Positions 17,200 through 25,243 of a stretch of DNA of 64,000 bases are shown here, in pieces. A model generated the notes under the pieces. The model saw only the letters and a program-made list of their open reading frames with translations. It was not told where the DNA came from and ran no database searches. Made by a program: the position numbers and the translations under genes. This stretch comes from Marivita lacus (GTDB lineage Bacteria > Pseudomonadota > Alphaproteobacteria > Rhodobacterales > Rhodobacteraceae). The stretch is taken from positions 186,001 through 250,000 of the forward strand of contig NZ_BMFC01000003.1 in the NCBI RefSeq assembly GCF_014637725.1. The letters run 5' to 3'. Position 1 is the first letter of the stretch. Each line of letters begins with the position of its first letter.

Positions 17200-17844
17200 C
17201 TAGCGAGACAGATGCGCGGCCTCGCGCGCCAGTTCCTCGATCGCGCGCCAGTCGCCCTTGGTCACAAGGTCTTTCGGCGCGACCCAGCTTCCCCCTGCGC
17301 AAAGCACGTTGGACAGGCCCAGATAGTCCGGCGCATTTTTCAGCGACACGCCGCCTGTCGGGCAAAACCGCACCTGCGGGATAGGCGCACCGATGGCCTT
17401 GAGGGCGGGCGCGCCGCCATTGGCTTCGGCGGGAAAGAATTTCTGCACGGTGTAGCCGCGTTCCAGCAGCGCCATCGCCTCGGATGCGGTGGCCGCACCT
17501 GGCAGGAGCGGCAGATCGGCAGCTTCGCAAGCGTCCAGCAGCCGGTCCGTGGCCCCCGGCGACACGCCGAACCGTGCGCCAGCGGCGACCGCGTTCCGCA
17601 CATCTTCGGGGGTAAGCAACGTGCCCGCACCGACCACGCCACCCTCGACCTGCGCCATTTCGCGGATCACGTCGAGCGCGGCTGGCGTGCGCAAGGTGAC
17701 TTCGAGCACCGGCAATCCGCCCGCAACAAGCGCTTCGGCCAAGGGCCGCGCAACTGCAACGTCATCGACCACAAGCACCGGGATGATCGGCGCAAGGCGG
17801 CACAGTCTTTCGCTTTCGACGCTGGCTTGGAGGGGCGTAATCAT
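17200..17844 (-). CDS. eda: 2-dehydro-3-deoxy-phosphogluconate (KDPG) aldolase
   Basis: 214 residues. Class I aldolase splitting KDPG into pyruvate and glyceraldehyde-3-phosphate, the last step of the Entner-Doudoroff pathway. LEVTLRTPAALD contains the catalytic glutamate region. VQKFFPAEANGG contains the Schiff-base lysine. VRFCPTGGV and GGSWV are the phosphate-binding segments. The ATG at 17844 is preferred over a TTG two codons upstream because AGGA lies 7 bases before it. edd ends 42 bp upstream on the same strand, so the two form one operon. Confidence 0.95.
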   Translation of the reverse strand: MITPLQASVESERLCRLAPIIPVLVVDDVAVARPLAEALVAGGLPVLEVTLRTPAALDVIREMAQVEGGVVGAGTLLTPEDVRNAVAAGARFGVSPGATDRLLDACEAADLPLLPGAATASEAMALLERGYTVQKFFPAEANGGAPALKAIGAPIPQVRFCPTGGVSLKNAPDYLGLSNVLCAGGSWVAPKDLVTKGDWRAIEELAREAAHLSR

Positions 17845-17886
17845 ATGCAAGTCCTGATGGTTGGAAGACGATCTTGATGTGATGGA

Positions 17887-19698
17887 TTAAACGACGACAC
17901 CCGCTCCGTGTTCGGCCAGTCCGACATTGGCACGGAACACCGCGAAAAGCTCGCGCCCGACGCCGTGGCCATTGCCGCTCAGGTCGGCGGTCACGGGCTC
18001 GCGCTGGTCGAAATCCTCGGCCAGGCAGTCGATCCGGCCCGTGACAGCATCGACACGCACCAGATCCCCGTCGCGCACCCGCGCCAAGGGACCGCCAAGC
18101 GCTGCCTCGGGCGAGACATGGATCGCCGATGGCACCTTGCCCGATGCGCCGGACATGCGGCCATCAGTGACCAGCGCCACCTTGAGGCCGCGATCCTGCA
18201 AGACGGCCAGCGTCGGTGTCAGGCTGTGCAATTCCGGCATCCCGTTCGAGCTTGGCCCCTGAAAGCGCACGACAACCACCGTGTCCTCGGTGAACGCGCC
18301 GTTCTTGAACGCGACCTTCACGTCGTTCTGATCGTGAAACACCCGCGCCTTGGCTTCGATCACATGGCGTTCCTTGGCGACGGCGGATGTCTTCATCATC
18401 CCCTTGCCCAGGTTCCCCTCAAGCTGCTTGAGGCCGCCCGTGGCCTGGAACGGATTGGATGCGGGGCGCAGGATCTTGTCGTTCTGGGTTTCGCCCGCGC
18501 CGGGGCCGTAAACCACACGTCCATCCACGATCTTGGGTTCCTGCGCATACAGATGCAGCCCGTCGCCCGCGACCGTCTTGACCTCTTCATGCAGCAAGCC
18601 GTGCTTGAGCAGTTCGCCGATCATGAAGCCCAGACCGCCTGCGGCATGGAAATGGTTCACGTCGGCCAGGCCGTTGGGATAGACCTTGGCCATCAGAGGT
18701 GTGACGGAGGAGATGTCCTCGAAATCCTCAAGCCGCAATTCGACCCCGGCGGCGCGGGCCATCGCGGGCAGGTGCAGCACGAGGTTCGTGGAGCCGCCCG
18801 TGGCCATCAGCCCGACAATGCCGTTCACAAAAGCCTTTTCGTCCAGCACGTCGCAGACCGGGCGGTAATCATTGCCCAGCTGCGTGATTTCCAGCGCGCG
18901 TTCGGTGCCTGCCACGGTCAGCGCTTCGCGCAGCGGTGTGCCCGGATTGACAAAGCTGCTGCCGGGAAGGTGCAGGCCCATGAATTCCATCAGCATCTGG
19001 TTGGAATTGGCCGTGCCGTAAAAGGTACAGGTGCCGGGCGAATGGTACGACGCCATCTCGGCCTTCATCAACTCGTCCCGGCCCACTTCACCGGCGGCGA
19101 ATTTCTGCCGCACCTTGGCTTTTTCATCGTTCGGCAGGCCGGACGGCATCGGCCCGGCGGGGATAAAGATGCCAGGCAAATAGCCGAACGTCCCCGCCGC
19201 GATGATGAGGCCCGGCACGATCTTGTCGCAGACGCCCAGATAAAGCGCGGAATCAAACGTGTTGTGGCTGAGCGCGACACCGGCGGCGAGCGCGATCACG
19301 TCGCGGGAAAACAGTGAAAGCTCCATTCCGACCTGACCTTGGGTGACGCCGTCGCACATCGCGGGCACACCGCCTGCGACCTGCGCCGTACCACCGGCGG
19401 CGCGGGCAGCCGTGCGGATGATATCGGGATATCTTTCAAAGGGTTGGTGGGCGGACAGCATGTCATTGTACGCGGTGACGATGCCGATATTCGGGCTGCG
19501 TTCGGTGGCCAGCGTGTTTTGATCGGCCCCCATCGCGGCATAGGCGTGGGCCTGGTTGCCACAGCTCAGATGCGCGCGGCGCGGTCCTTCGGCGGCGGCC
19601 TGCCGCATCCGGCCCATGTAGCGGCCGCGCAACGCTTCGGATCGTTCCTGAACACGTTCCGTCACCCGTTTGATCGTGTCATTCAGCGAGTGTGCCAT
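17887..19698 (-). CDS. edd: Phosphogluconate dehydratase
   Basis: 603 residues, the same length as the E. coli enzyme as I remember it. Converts 6-phosphogluconate to [24 protein letters not shown] and [20 protein letters not shown] carry the cysteines expected to bind the Fe-S cluster in the IlvD/Edd family. [20 protein letters not shown] is a conserved dehydratase block, and [20 protein letters not shown] is the C-terminal signature. The ATG at 19698 has GGAGG four bases upstream; an in-frame ATG five codons earlier overlaps that ribosome-binding site and is rejected. Likely controlled by the palindrome at 19747-19758. Confidence 0.95.
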   Translation of the reverse strand: MAHSLNDTIKRVTERVQERSEALRGRYMGRMRQAAAEGPRRAHLSCGNQAHAYAAMGADQNTLATERSPNIGIVTAYNDMLSAHQPFERYPDIIRTAARAAGGTAQVAGGVPAMCDGVTQGQVGMELSLFSRDVIALAAGVALSHNTFDSALYLGVCDKIVPGLIIAAGTFGYLPGIFIPAGPMPSGLPNDEKAKVRQKFAAGEVGRDELMKAEMASYHSPGTCTFYGTANSNQMLMEFMGLHLPGSSFVNPGTPLREALTVAGTERALEITQLGNDYRPVCDVLDEKAFVNGIVGLMATGGSTNLVLHLPAMARAAGVELRLEDFEDISSVTPLMAKVYPNGLADVNHFHAAGGLGFMIGELLKHGLLHEEVKTVAGDGLHLYAQEPKIVDGRVVYGPGAGETQNDKILRPASNPFQATGGLKQLEGNLGKGMMKTSAVAKERHVIEAKARVFHDQNDVKVAFKNGAFTEDTVVVVRFQGPSSNGMPELHSLTPTLAVLQDRGLKVALVTDGRMSGASGKVPSAIHVSPEAALGGPLARVRDGDLVRVDAVTGRIDCLAEDFDQREPVTADLSGNGHGVGRELFAVFRANVGLAEHGAGVVV

Positions 19699-19746
19699 GA
19701 TGCCTCCGCGCAAGATAAGCCGTTGGTTTGGCGTTGATGTAGTGAG

Positions 19747-19758
19747 GTTAGCGCTAAC
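19747..19758. promoter_or_regulatory. Perfect palindrome GTTAGCGCTAAC over the edd-eda start site (LacI-family operator candidate)
   Basis: A 12-base perfect palindrome with the TAGCGCTA core typical of LacI-family operators. It starts at the last bases of the predicted edd -10 box and covers the predicted transcription start, the classic position for repression. A second near-identical site precedes eno at 56859. The motif resembles what I recall for CceR of Rhodobacter sphaeroides, but this could not be compared here. Confidence 0.65.
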
Positions 19759-19785
19759 AGTAAAGGTCTAACACCCAAGGCGCAA
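19757..19785 (-). promoter_or_regulatory. Candidate promoter of edd-eda
   Basis: On the minus strand TTGCGC (19785-19780) and TACTGT (19762-19757) are separated by exactly 17 bases. The predicted start site is near 19750, inside the GTTAGCGCTAAC palindrome, and about 50 bases before the edd ATG. Confidence 0.5.
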
Positions 19786-19906
19786 GTCTCGAACGCTCAG
19801 TGAAGTTGCCTGAAATTGTACCGATTTCGCCTCTATCCGGTCCATTTGTCGCGTCACACCCACAGTCGAGGAAAAAGAGCACATGCCCCGCAAAGGAGGC
19901 CAAGTC

Positions 19907-20542
19907 ATGCATCGTCTGTTCAAAACCCTGCTGGCCACGATTCTGCTGGTGTCGCTGACAGCCTGTGCCAGCGTGCCGACCGCGACGCGGTCCGCGATGC
20001 CCGACGACGTGTTGCCGGGATACGGCGCGTCGAATGTGCGCATCGACAGCTTTACGGTCTCGGTGCCGCAGTCGCTCAAGGCCAATGAGCGCAATCTGTA
20101 TTATCCCGTCGGTGATATCGTCTGGCGTGGCGAGCCGCGCGGCGACCGCCATGCGCAGGTCAAGGCGATCTTCGAGGCCGGGTTGCGTCGCGCGGCACCG
20201 ATGATCGAGGGCGCACGTCCGGTGCGGATCGACGTGCAGGTGCTGCGCTTCCATTCACTGTCGGAAAAGGCCCGCTACACGGTTGGTGGCGTGCATGACA
20301 TCGATTTCCGCTACCGGCTTGTCGATGTGGCCACAGGCCAGCAGATCGGACCCTCCAAAGACGTAGGCGCCGATCTCGATGCTCTGGGAGGGCAGGCCGC
20401 AATGGCTGCCGAAGGCCGCGGCGAGACCCAGAAGCTGCGGATCATCGCCCATCTGTCGCGGGTGTTCGTCGAGGAGCTGACCGTGCCCGGTGGGCATGTG
20501 AATGCCAATCTGGGCCTGTTGCAGGCGATCAACAACCTCTGA
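19907..20542 (+). CDS. Predicted lipoprotein, possibly DUF6778 family
   Basis: 211 residues. The N-terminus MHRLFKTLLATILLVSLTAC is a signal peptide ending in an LTAC lipobox (lipidated Cys20), followed by ASVPTATRSAMPDDVLPGYG. The rest alternates short strands and helices (SNVRIDSFTVSVPQSLKAN; RPVRIDVQVLRFHSLSEKAR; HDIDFRYRLVDVATGQQIG) with no catalytic motif. I associate it with a family found in Rhodobacterales (possibly DUF6778) but cannot verify that. Probably anchored in the outer membrane facing the periplasm. AAAGGAGG at 19892-19899 decides the ATG at 19907 over an earlier in-frame one. Confidence 0.75.
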   Translation: MHRLFKTLLATILLVSLTACASVPTATRSAMPDDVLPGYGASNVRIDSFTVSVPQSLKANERNLYYPVGDIVWRGEPRGDRHAQVKAIFEAGLRRAAPMIEGARPVRIDVQVLRFHSLSEKARYTVGGVHDIDFRYRLVDVATGQQIGPSKDVGADLDALGGQAAMAAEGRGETQKLRIIAHLSRVFVEELTVPGGHVNANLGLLQAINNL

Positions 20543-20584
20543 GGCCAAAACTCGGGCTTTCCCCGGTGCAGAGACGGGCGTAAA

Positions 20585-20607
20585 GGGGACAGTATGACAC
20601 TGTCCCC
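20585..20607 (+). promoter_or_regulatory. Perfect 9-bp hairpin with the rlmI start codon in its loop
   Basis: GGGGACAGT (20585-20593) is the exact reverse complement of ACTGTCCCC (20599-20607). The 5-base loop is ATGAC, which contains the start codon at 20594. The left arm holds the GGGGA that serves as Shine-Dalgarno. In RNA this would hide the ribosome-binding site and display the AUG in the loop. Alternatively it is a DNA operator. Confidence 0.5.
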
Positions 20608-21790
20608 ATTGCCCATCATCCGCCTTTTGCCCAAAACCAAACCGCAAGCCATTCGGCGCGGGTATCCTTGGGTCTATGCCAACGAGGTCGTCACCGACCG
20701 CCGCACCCGCGCCATGACGCCCGGTACGATTGCCGTGCTCGAGGATGCGGAGCGAAGCCCGCTGGCGCTTGTCGCGGTGAACCCCGAGTCCAAGATCATC
20801 GGCCGCGTGCTGGATGGTCCCGATGCGGCTCACCCCGACAAGGCATGGTTCGCTACCCGTCTGCGCAAGGCGCTCAGCCTGCGCGAACGCCTGTTCGATG
20901 CGCCCTATTACCGCCTGATCCATGCCGAGGCCGACGGCCTGCCGGGTGTGATCATCGACCGGTTCGGCGACATCGCCGTGGTTCAGCCGAACGCCGCCTG
21001 GGCGGATGTGCTGCTGCCCGATCTGGCAGCGGCGCTGGCCGAGGTGACGGGTGTGACCACGATCCTCAAGAATGCAGGGGGTCGGGGCAGGGCGCTCGAA
21101 GGTCTGGACGATGTGGATGCGGTGCTGCTTGGCAGCGCCCCTTCCGGCCCGGTCCCGGTCACGATGAACGGGGCAACCTACATGGCCGACCTGATGGGCG
21201 GTCAGAAAACCGGTATCTTCTTTGACCAGCGTCCGAACCATGCCTTTGCTGCAGGTCTGGCGCAGGGCGCGCGGGTGCTGGACGTGTTTTCCCATGTCGG
21301 CGGTTTCGGATTGGCCGCGCTTGCCGGCGGGGCTGTTGCGGCGCATTGCGTCGACGGATCCGAAGCAGCCCTCGGGCTGGCCCGCGACGGCGCGCGGCAG
21401 ATGGGCGCCGATGGCAAGCTGTCGATCACCAAGGGCGATGCGTTCGACGCGCTGACCACCTTCGGCGAGGACGAGGCGAGCTTTGACCTGGTGGTCTGCG
21501 ATCCGCCCGCCTTTGCCCCCTCGGCCAAGGCGCGCGAGGCCGGGCTGCGTGCCTATGAACGGGTGGCGCGGCTTGCGGCGCCCTTGGTGGCCGAAGACGG
21601 TTATCTTGTCCTGTGCTCGTGTTCGCATGCCGTGGACCTGTCATCCTTCACCGGTGCCTGTCTGCGCGGCATCGGACGGGCGGGTCGCCGCGCCCAGCTG
21701 ATCCACACCGGGCAGGCCGGACCGGATCACCCGCTGCTGCCGCAATTGGCGGAATCGGGCTATCTCAAAGCGCTGTTCTTCCGGCTGTGA
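20594..21790 (+). CDS. RlmI-family class I SAM-dependent rRNA methyltransferase
   Basis: 398 residues. An N-terminal PUA-like domain (IRRGYPWVYANEVV; PGTIAVLEDAERSPLALVAV) is followed by an EEHEA-like middle domain. The methyltransferase domain carries GGQKTGIFFDQRPNH (the family signature, residues ~202-216), VLDVFSHVGGFGLAALAGGA (SAM-binding motif I) and FDLVVCDPPAF (the NPPY-like motif IV). RlmI/RlmK/L-type enzymes make m5C or related marks in 23S rRNA; the exact base is not inferable. The start lies in a hairpin loop. The stop overlaps the GTG of the PIN gene (GTGA). Confidence 0.88.
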   Translation: MTLSPLPIIRLLPKTKPQAIRRGYPWVYANEVVTDRRTRAMTPGTIAVLEDAERSPLALVAVNPESKIIGRVLDGPDAAHPDKAWFATRLRKALSLRERLFDAPYYRLIHAEADGLPGVIIDRFGDIAVVQPNAAWADVLLPDLAAALAEVTGVTTILKNAGGRGRALEGLDDVDAVLLGSAPSGPVPVTMNGATYMADLMGGQKTGIFFDQRPNHAFAAGLAQGARVLDVFSHVGGFGLAALAGGAVAAHCVDGSEAALGLARDGARQMGADGKLSITKGDAFDALTTFGEDEASFDLVVCDPPAFAPSAKAREAGLRAYERVARLAAPLVAEDGYLVLCSCSHAVDLSSFTGACLRGIGRAGRRAQLIHTGQAGPDHPLLPQLAESGYLKALFFRL

Positions 21791-22353
21791 AGGTCTGCCT
21801 AGACACCTGCGTGCTCTATCCGACGGTGATGCGCGAGGTGCTGCTGGGGGTTGCCGCTGAGGGGCTGTTCGAGCCGCTCTGGTCCGAGCGTATCCTGGGC
21901 GAGTGGTCACGTGCCGCGGCCAAGCTGGGCCTTGCGGGTCAGGTGCAGGCGGATGCGGAGATCGCGATGGTCTCTGCGCGCTGGCCGCGCGCCAAGGTCA
22001 CGCCGCAGCAGGGGCTGCTGGACCGGCTGTGGCTGCCCGATGCAAATGACGTGCATGTGCTGGCGGCGGCGATTGCGGGTCATGCCGACGTGATCCTGAC
22101 AGTGAACGCAAAGGATTTTCCGCGCAATATCCTCGCGGAAGAGGGCGTGTCGCGGGCTGACCCGGATGCGTTTCTTCTGGGGCTTCATGCGGGTGCGCCG
22201 GATCAGGTGGCGCGGGCAGTTGGGCTTGTTCATGACGAGGCGAACCGCCTGTCGGACCGGCCCTGGGACCTGCGCAAGCTTATGAAGAAAGCGCACTTGC
22301 CGCGCCTGGGCAAAGCACTGACCGTGCCGCGTCCGAACTCTTCGTACGAATAA
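21787..22353 (+). CDS. PIN-domain protein (RSP_2648-like)
   Basis: 188 residues from a GTG that overlaps the rlmI stop (GTGA). VCLDTCVLYPTVMREVLLG supplies the first PIN aspartate. LWLPDANDVHVLAAAIAGH and LTVNAKDFPRNILAEEGV supply the further acidic residues of the Mg-dependent ribonuclease fold. The C-terminal ~50 residues are an extra helical region. No antitoxin gene accompanies it, and the tight coupling to an RNA methyltransferase suggests an RNA-processing role rather than a toxin. I associate it with a Rhodobacterales PIN subfamily named after RSP_2648, from memory. Confidence 0.82.
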   Translation: MKVCLDTCVLYPTVMREVLLGVAAEGLFEPLWSERILGEWSRAAAKLGLAGQVQADAEIAMVSARWPRAKVTPQQGLLDRLWLPDANDVHVLAAAIAGHADVILTVNAKDFPRNILAEEGVSRADPDAFLLGLHAGAPDQVARAVGLVHDEANRLSDRPWDLRKLMKKAHLPRLGKALTVPRPNSSYE

Positions 22354-22381
22354 TCTCGGATCCGTTCATAAAGAACGAACG

Positions 22382-22424
22382 ACGGACCTCAATCCAGAAA
22401 GTGACTGCTGGAAAATCGGTCCGT
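22382..22424. repeat. Nested inverted repeat between convergent genes
   Basis: ACGGACC (22382-22388) pairs with GGTCCGT (22418-22424). Inside it TCCAG (22393-22397) pairs with CTGGA (22408-22412). The internal loops are 4 and 5 bases. It sits between the PIN gene and the nlpD-like gene, which converge, and lacks a T-run, so it would be an atypical terminator or a processing structure. Confidence 0.35.
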
Positions 22425-22433
22425 GACGGTACC

Positions 22434-23627
22434 TCAGCGCAGGTAGTCCATCGGATCGACGCTGTCGAACCCCTTGCGCACCTCGAAATGCACGCGCGAC
22501 GGCTCGAAATCCGCGACTTTGGCAATCGACTGGCCCCGGCTCACCGCATCACCTTTGGCGACGGTAATGGTGTCCACATGGGTGTAGACCGTGAGCAGGT
22601 TGTCGGGGTGGCGGATGACGAGGATGTTGATCCCATCGGTGTTGCGCGTGATCGCCGCAACCTGACCGCTGGCTGCTGCCGTGACTGCCGTTCCGACGGA
22701 CGCGCCGATGTCGATCCCGTCGTTGCGGCCCTTGGCGTATTCGCGGATGATGCTGCCCTGCACCGGAAAGGCCATGGCTGCCGTTGAGGCGCTGGCCGTT
22801 GTCGGTCGGCCGACATTGGCCACCGGGGCGGCTGCGACAGCAGCAGGGGCTGCGGCGGCCGGGGCTTTGGTCTCGGCGGGCAGCGGCTGCGAGGCAGAGG
22901 GCGGCTCTGGCGTCGGTGATCCTGTGCCGGGCGGTACGGAGGGCGTGTTGACCGGAGTGGCGGCCTCGGTGACCACGGGGATCAACAGGTACTGGCCCTC
23001 GCGCAGGGTGAAATTGCTGTCGAGCGCATTCCATTCGGCCAGCGACCGCACCGACACATTGTAAAGCCGCGACACGGTAAAGGCGGTCTCGCCGCGCTTG
23101 ACCTGGTGGCGGATCGGCTCCGGCCCGGTCTGCGGCGCTGCAGGGCGCGCGGCGGCGGGCGTCGGGGCGGACCGGTCTATGGCATCGCTGGCGAGCGTCG
23201 TGATGTCGATCTCCGAGGTCGGGCCGATCGGTCCTGTCGAGACGGCTCCGGTCGCAGGTGACGGTTCGGCGACCCGGCGCGGCAGGGCGACGATTTCACC
23301 CGCGCGCAGCGCATCGCCGGTCTGGATGCCGTTGTAGCGTGCCAGCTCTTCAGCGGGCAGACCGATACGGCCGGCCAGTTGCGCCATCGTGTCGCCGCGC
23401 CGGGCCACGGCCACCTGGTAATTCGGATAGGAGATCACGCCGCGGTCATCCGGTTCCGGGCGCGGTGTCACGGCGGCGCGTGCGGCATCCGACGTGGTGA
23501 ACCCGCCGTTCATCAAACCGCGCATGTCCATGTCGAGCGGTTCGGAACACGCCGCCAGAACCGCAAGAAGCGAGAGACTGGTGCCAACTCGAAAACCTGA
23601 ACGAAACGAAACTCTGCAATCAGCCAT
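22434..23627 (-). CDS. NlpD-like lipoprotein: two LysM domains plus degenerate LytM/M23 domain
   Basis: 397 residues. Lipoprotein signal SLSLLAVLAAC (lipobox LAAC). LysM 1 is at about 70-115 (YQVAVARRGDTMAQLAGRIG) and LysM 2 at about 172-216 (HQVKRGETAFTVSRLYNVSV), followed by a Pro/Ala/Thr linker. The C-terminal M23-type domain reads GRNDGIDIGASVGTAVTAAA and YTHVDTITVAKGDAVSRGQ. The zinc-ligand histidine expected before GxD is replaced by Asn-Asp, as in NlpD/EnvC activators, so it is probably an amidase activator and not an active peptidase. It lies downstream of surE-pcm, the order known for nlpD in gammaproteobacteria. Confidence 0.85.
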   Translation of the reverse strand: MADCRVSFRSGFRVGTSLSLLAVLAACSEPLDMDMRGLMNGGFTTSDAARAAVTPRPEPDDRGVISYPNYQVAVARRGDTMAQLAGRIGLPAEELARYNGIQTGDALRAGEIVALPRRVAEPSPATGAVSTGPIGPTSEIDITTLASDAIDRSAPTPAAARPAAPQTGPEPIRHQVKRGETAFTVSRLYNVSVRSLAEWNALDSNFTLREGQYLLIPVVTEAATPVNTPSVPPGTGSPTPEPPSASQPLPAETKAPAAAAPAAVAAAPVANVGRPTTASASTAAMAFPVQGSIIREYAKGRNDGIDIGASVGTAVTAAASGQVAAITRNTDGINILVIRHPDNLLTVYTHVDTITVAKGDAVSRGQSIAKVADFEPSRVHFEVRKGFDSVDPMDYLR

Positions 23628-23687
23628 GTCGATATCCTCAAATGCGCCGGTTGTTCCCCGGGCGTCATGCGGTGCAGTATGCCCGCT

Positions 23688-24329
23688 TTAGCCGTCGCGG
23701 GCTACCCCTTCGACCAGCGGAACAAAGCGAACAGGCCTCAATTCATCGTAATCCAGCCCATCCGGGGTGCGGCGGACGCGGATCAGGTGCTGCACGGCGT
23801 CGGATTGCCCCACAGGCAGCACCATGATGCCCCCCACCTTGAGCTGTGCCAGAAGCGGTCCCGGAGGGTCCTCGGCGGCGGCGGTCACGAGGATGCGGTC
23901 GAACGGGGCCTGGTCGGGCAGGCCAAAGCTGCCATCGGCGGTAAAGGCCGTCACATTGGTCAGGCCCAACTGGTTGAACACCTCACGCGCCTCGCGCACC
24001 AGTCGCGGGTGCCGGTCCACAGTGTAGACGCGGCGCGCCAGCTGGCTCAGGATCGCGGCCTGGTAGCCCGATCCGGTGCCCACCTCGAGCACCGTGTCCC
24101 GCGGGCTGATTTCCAGCGCCTGCGTCATCAGCCCGACCACCGAGGGCTGGCTGATCGTCTGCCCACAGGCAATGGGCAAAGGCATGTCTTCGTAAGCCCG
24201 CTCGGCAAAATAGCCCCGGATGAACGGAGCGCGGTCGATCTGCTCCATCGCGGTCAGCACCGCGGCATTTGTCACGCCGCGCGACCGGAGCGCATAAAGG
24301 AACTGCATCTTGAGTTCCGCATCATCCAT
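23688..24329 (-). CDS. pcm: Protein-L-isoaspartate O-methyltransferase
   Basis: 213 residues. Repairs isoaspartyl residues in aged proteins using S-adenosylmethionine. [20 protein letters not shown] and [20 protein letters not shown] (motif I) followed by [13 protein letters not shown] are the PCMT signature. The C-terminal GIMVLPVG is also conserved. The start codon overlaps the surE stop by one base (TGATG), so the two are translationally coupled. Confidence 0.93.
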   Translation of the reverse strand: MDDAELKMQFLYALRSRGVTNAAVLTAMEQIDRAPFIRGYFAERAYEDMPLPIACGQTISQPSVVGLMTQALEISPRDTVLEVGTGSGYQAAILSQLARRVYTVDRHPRLVREAREVFNQLGLTNVTAFTADGSFGLPDQAPFDRILVTAAAEDPPGPLLAQLKVGGIMVLPVGQSDAVQHLIRVRRTPDGLDYDELRPVRFVPLVEGVARDG

Positions 24330-25114
24330 CAGAGAAAGGCGCGCTGCATGGCGCCGAGTTGGTCGGTGGCGGTCAGGTCGGCGCGCATGGGCGTGACACT
24401 GATGAACCCCGCCAGGTTCTCGGCAGCATCGCTGCCCGGTGCCGTCGGTGCCCGTTGATCACCACCCTTGATCCAGAGGAACCGACGACCCGAGGGCGAG
24501 AGGTGCGGCTCGACCGAAAAATGCGTGCCGTGCCGGATGCCCTGCGGCGTGACCCGCGTGCCCTGAACGGCGTCACCGGGAACCGGCGGGAAGTTCACGT
24601 TGTAGAACAGCCGGTAACCCGACTGGTCCTTCGGGTCATGCGCGATAATCCGCCGGATCACCTCGGCGCCATGCTGGCGGGCGGCGTCGAACGGGTCGTC
24701 GAGGGCGAGATTGTCGGGGCCGTAATATTGCGAGAGGGCAATCGCCGGGATGCCCTGCAACGCCGCTTCCATCGCACCGCCAAGTGTGCCGGAATAGAGC
24801 GCGTTCTCGGCCGAGTTGTTGCCCCGGTTGACACCCGAGAGCACGAGATCGGGCAGGGCGTCGCCCATCACGTCGTGCAGTCCCGCAAGCACGCAATCGG
24901 CGGGACTGCCCTCGGCGGCATAGCGGCGCGGGCCCATTTCGCTGACCATCATGGGGTGGGTGTAGCTGATGCAATGGCCGACGCCGGATTGCTCGAACGC
25001 AGGCGCGACCGTCCAGACCTCGCCTTCGGGACCGGCGAGACCTTCCGCGATTTCGCTCAGCACCTTGAGCCCCGGTGCATTGATCCCGTCATCATTGGTA
25101 ATGAGTATGCGCAT
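24329..25114 (-). CDS. surE: 5'/3'-nucleotidase SurE
   Basis: 261 residues. The N-terminus [20 protein letters not shown] is the SurE signature with the metal-binding aspartates. [20 protein letters not shown] supplies the asparagine ligand and phosphate site. Acts on nucleoside monophosphates in the cytoplasm and is linked to survival in stationary phase. The ATG at 25114 starts directly at the conserved motif; 17 upstream codons are not family-like. First gene of surE-pcm-nlpD-like on the minus strand. Confidence 0.95.
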   Translation of the reverse strand: MRILITNDDGINAPGLKVLSEIAEGLAGPEGEVWTVAPAFEQSGVGHCISYTHPMMVSEMGPRRYAAEGSPADCVLAGLHDVMGDALPDLVLSGVNRGNNSAENALYSGTLGGAMEAALQGIPAIALSQYYGPDNLALDDPFDAARQHGAEVIRRIIAHDPKDQSGYRLFYNVNFPPVPGDAVQGTRVTPQGIRHGTHFSVEPHLSPSGRRFLWIKGGDQRAPTAPGSDAAENLAGFISVTPMRADLTATDQLGAMQRAFL

Positions 25115-25193
25115 CTGCTCTGCCCTGCTTTTGTTCTGAATAGGCCAAGCCCCGGCCTGCGGCAAGCATCCGCCGGATTTCGGTCAATGGTGG

Positions 25194-25213
25194 ATTTTGC
25201 GTTAACGCAAAAT
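25194..25213. repeat. Perfect 20-bp palindrome ATTTTGCGTTAACGCAAAAT
   Basis: An exact palindrome (two 10-base arms, no loop) directly adjoining the GC-rich palindrome at 25215-25236, in the 129-bp gap between surE and the SDR gene. It could extrude as a cruciform or serve as an operator. Its left arm supplies the T-run of the SDR terminator on the minus strand. Confidence 0.55.
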
Positions 25214-25236
25214 CGCGGATGCGTCGACGCATCCGC
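25209..25236 (-). terminator. Likely terminator of the SDR gene
   Basis: GCGGATGCG-TCGA-CGCATCCGC is a perfect 22-base palindrome (25215-25236). On the minus strand it is followed by GATTTT. It lies 8 bases after the SDR stop codon, between the SDR and surE. Confidence 0.6.
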
Positions 25237-25243
25237 CTTGCGA

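Noticed and set aside
21787-22353. Toxin-antitoxin module at the PIN gene
   Set aside because: No small antitoxin gene lies on either side; the upstream partner is a methyltransferase.
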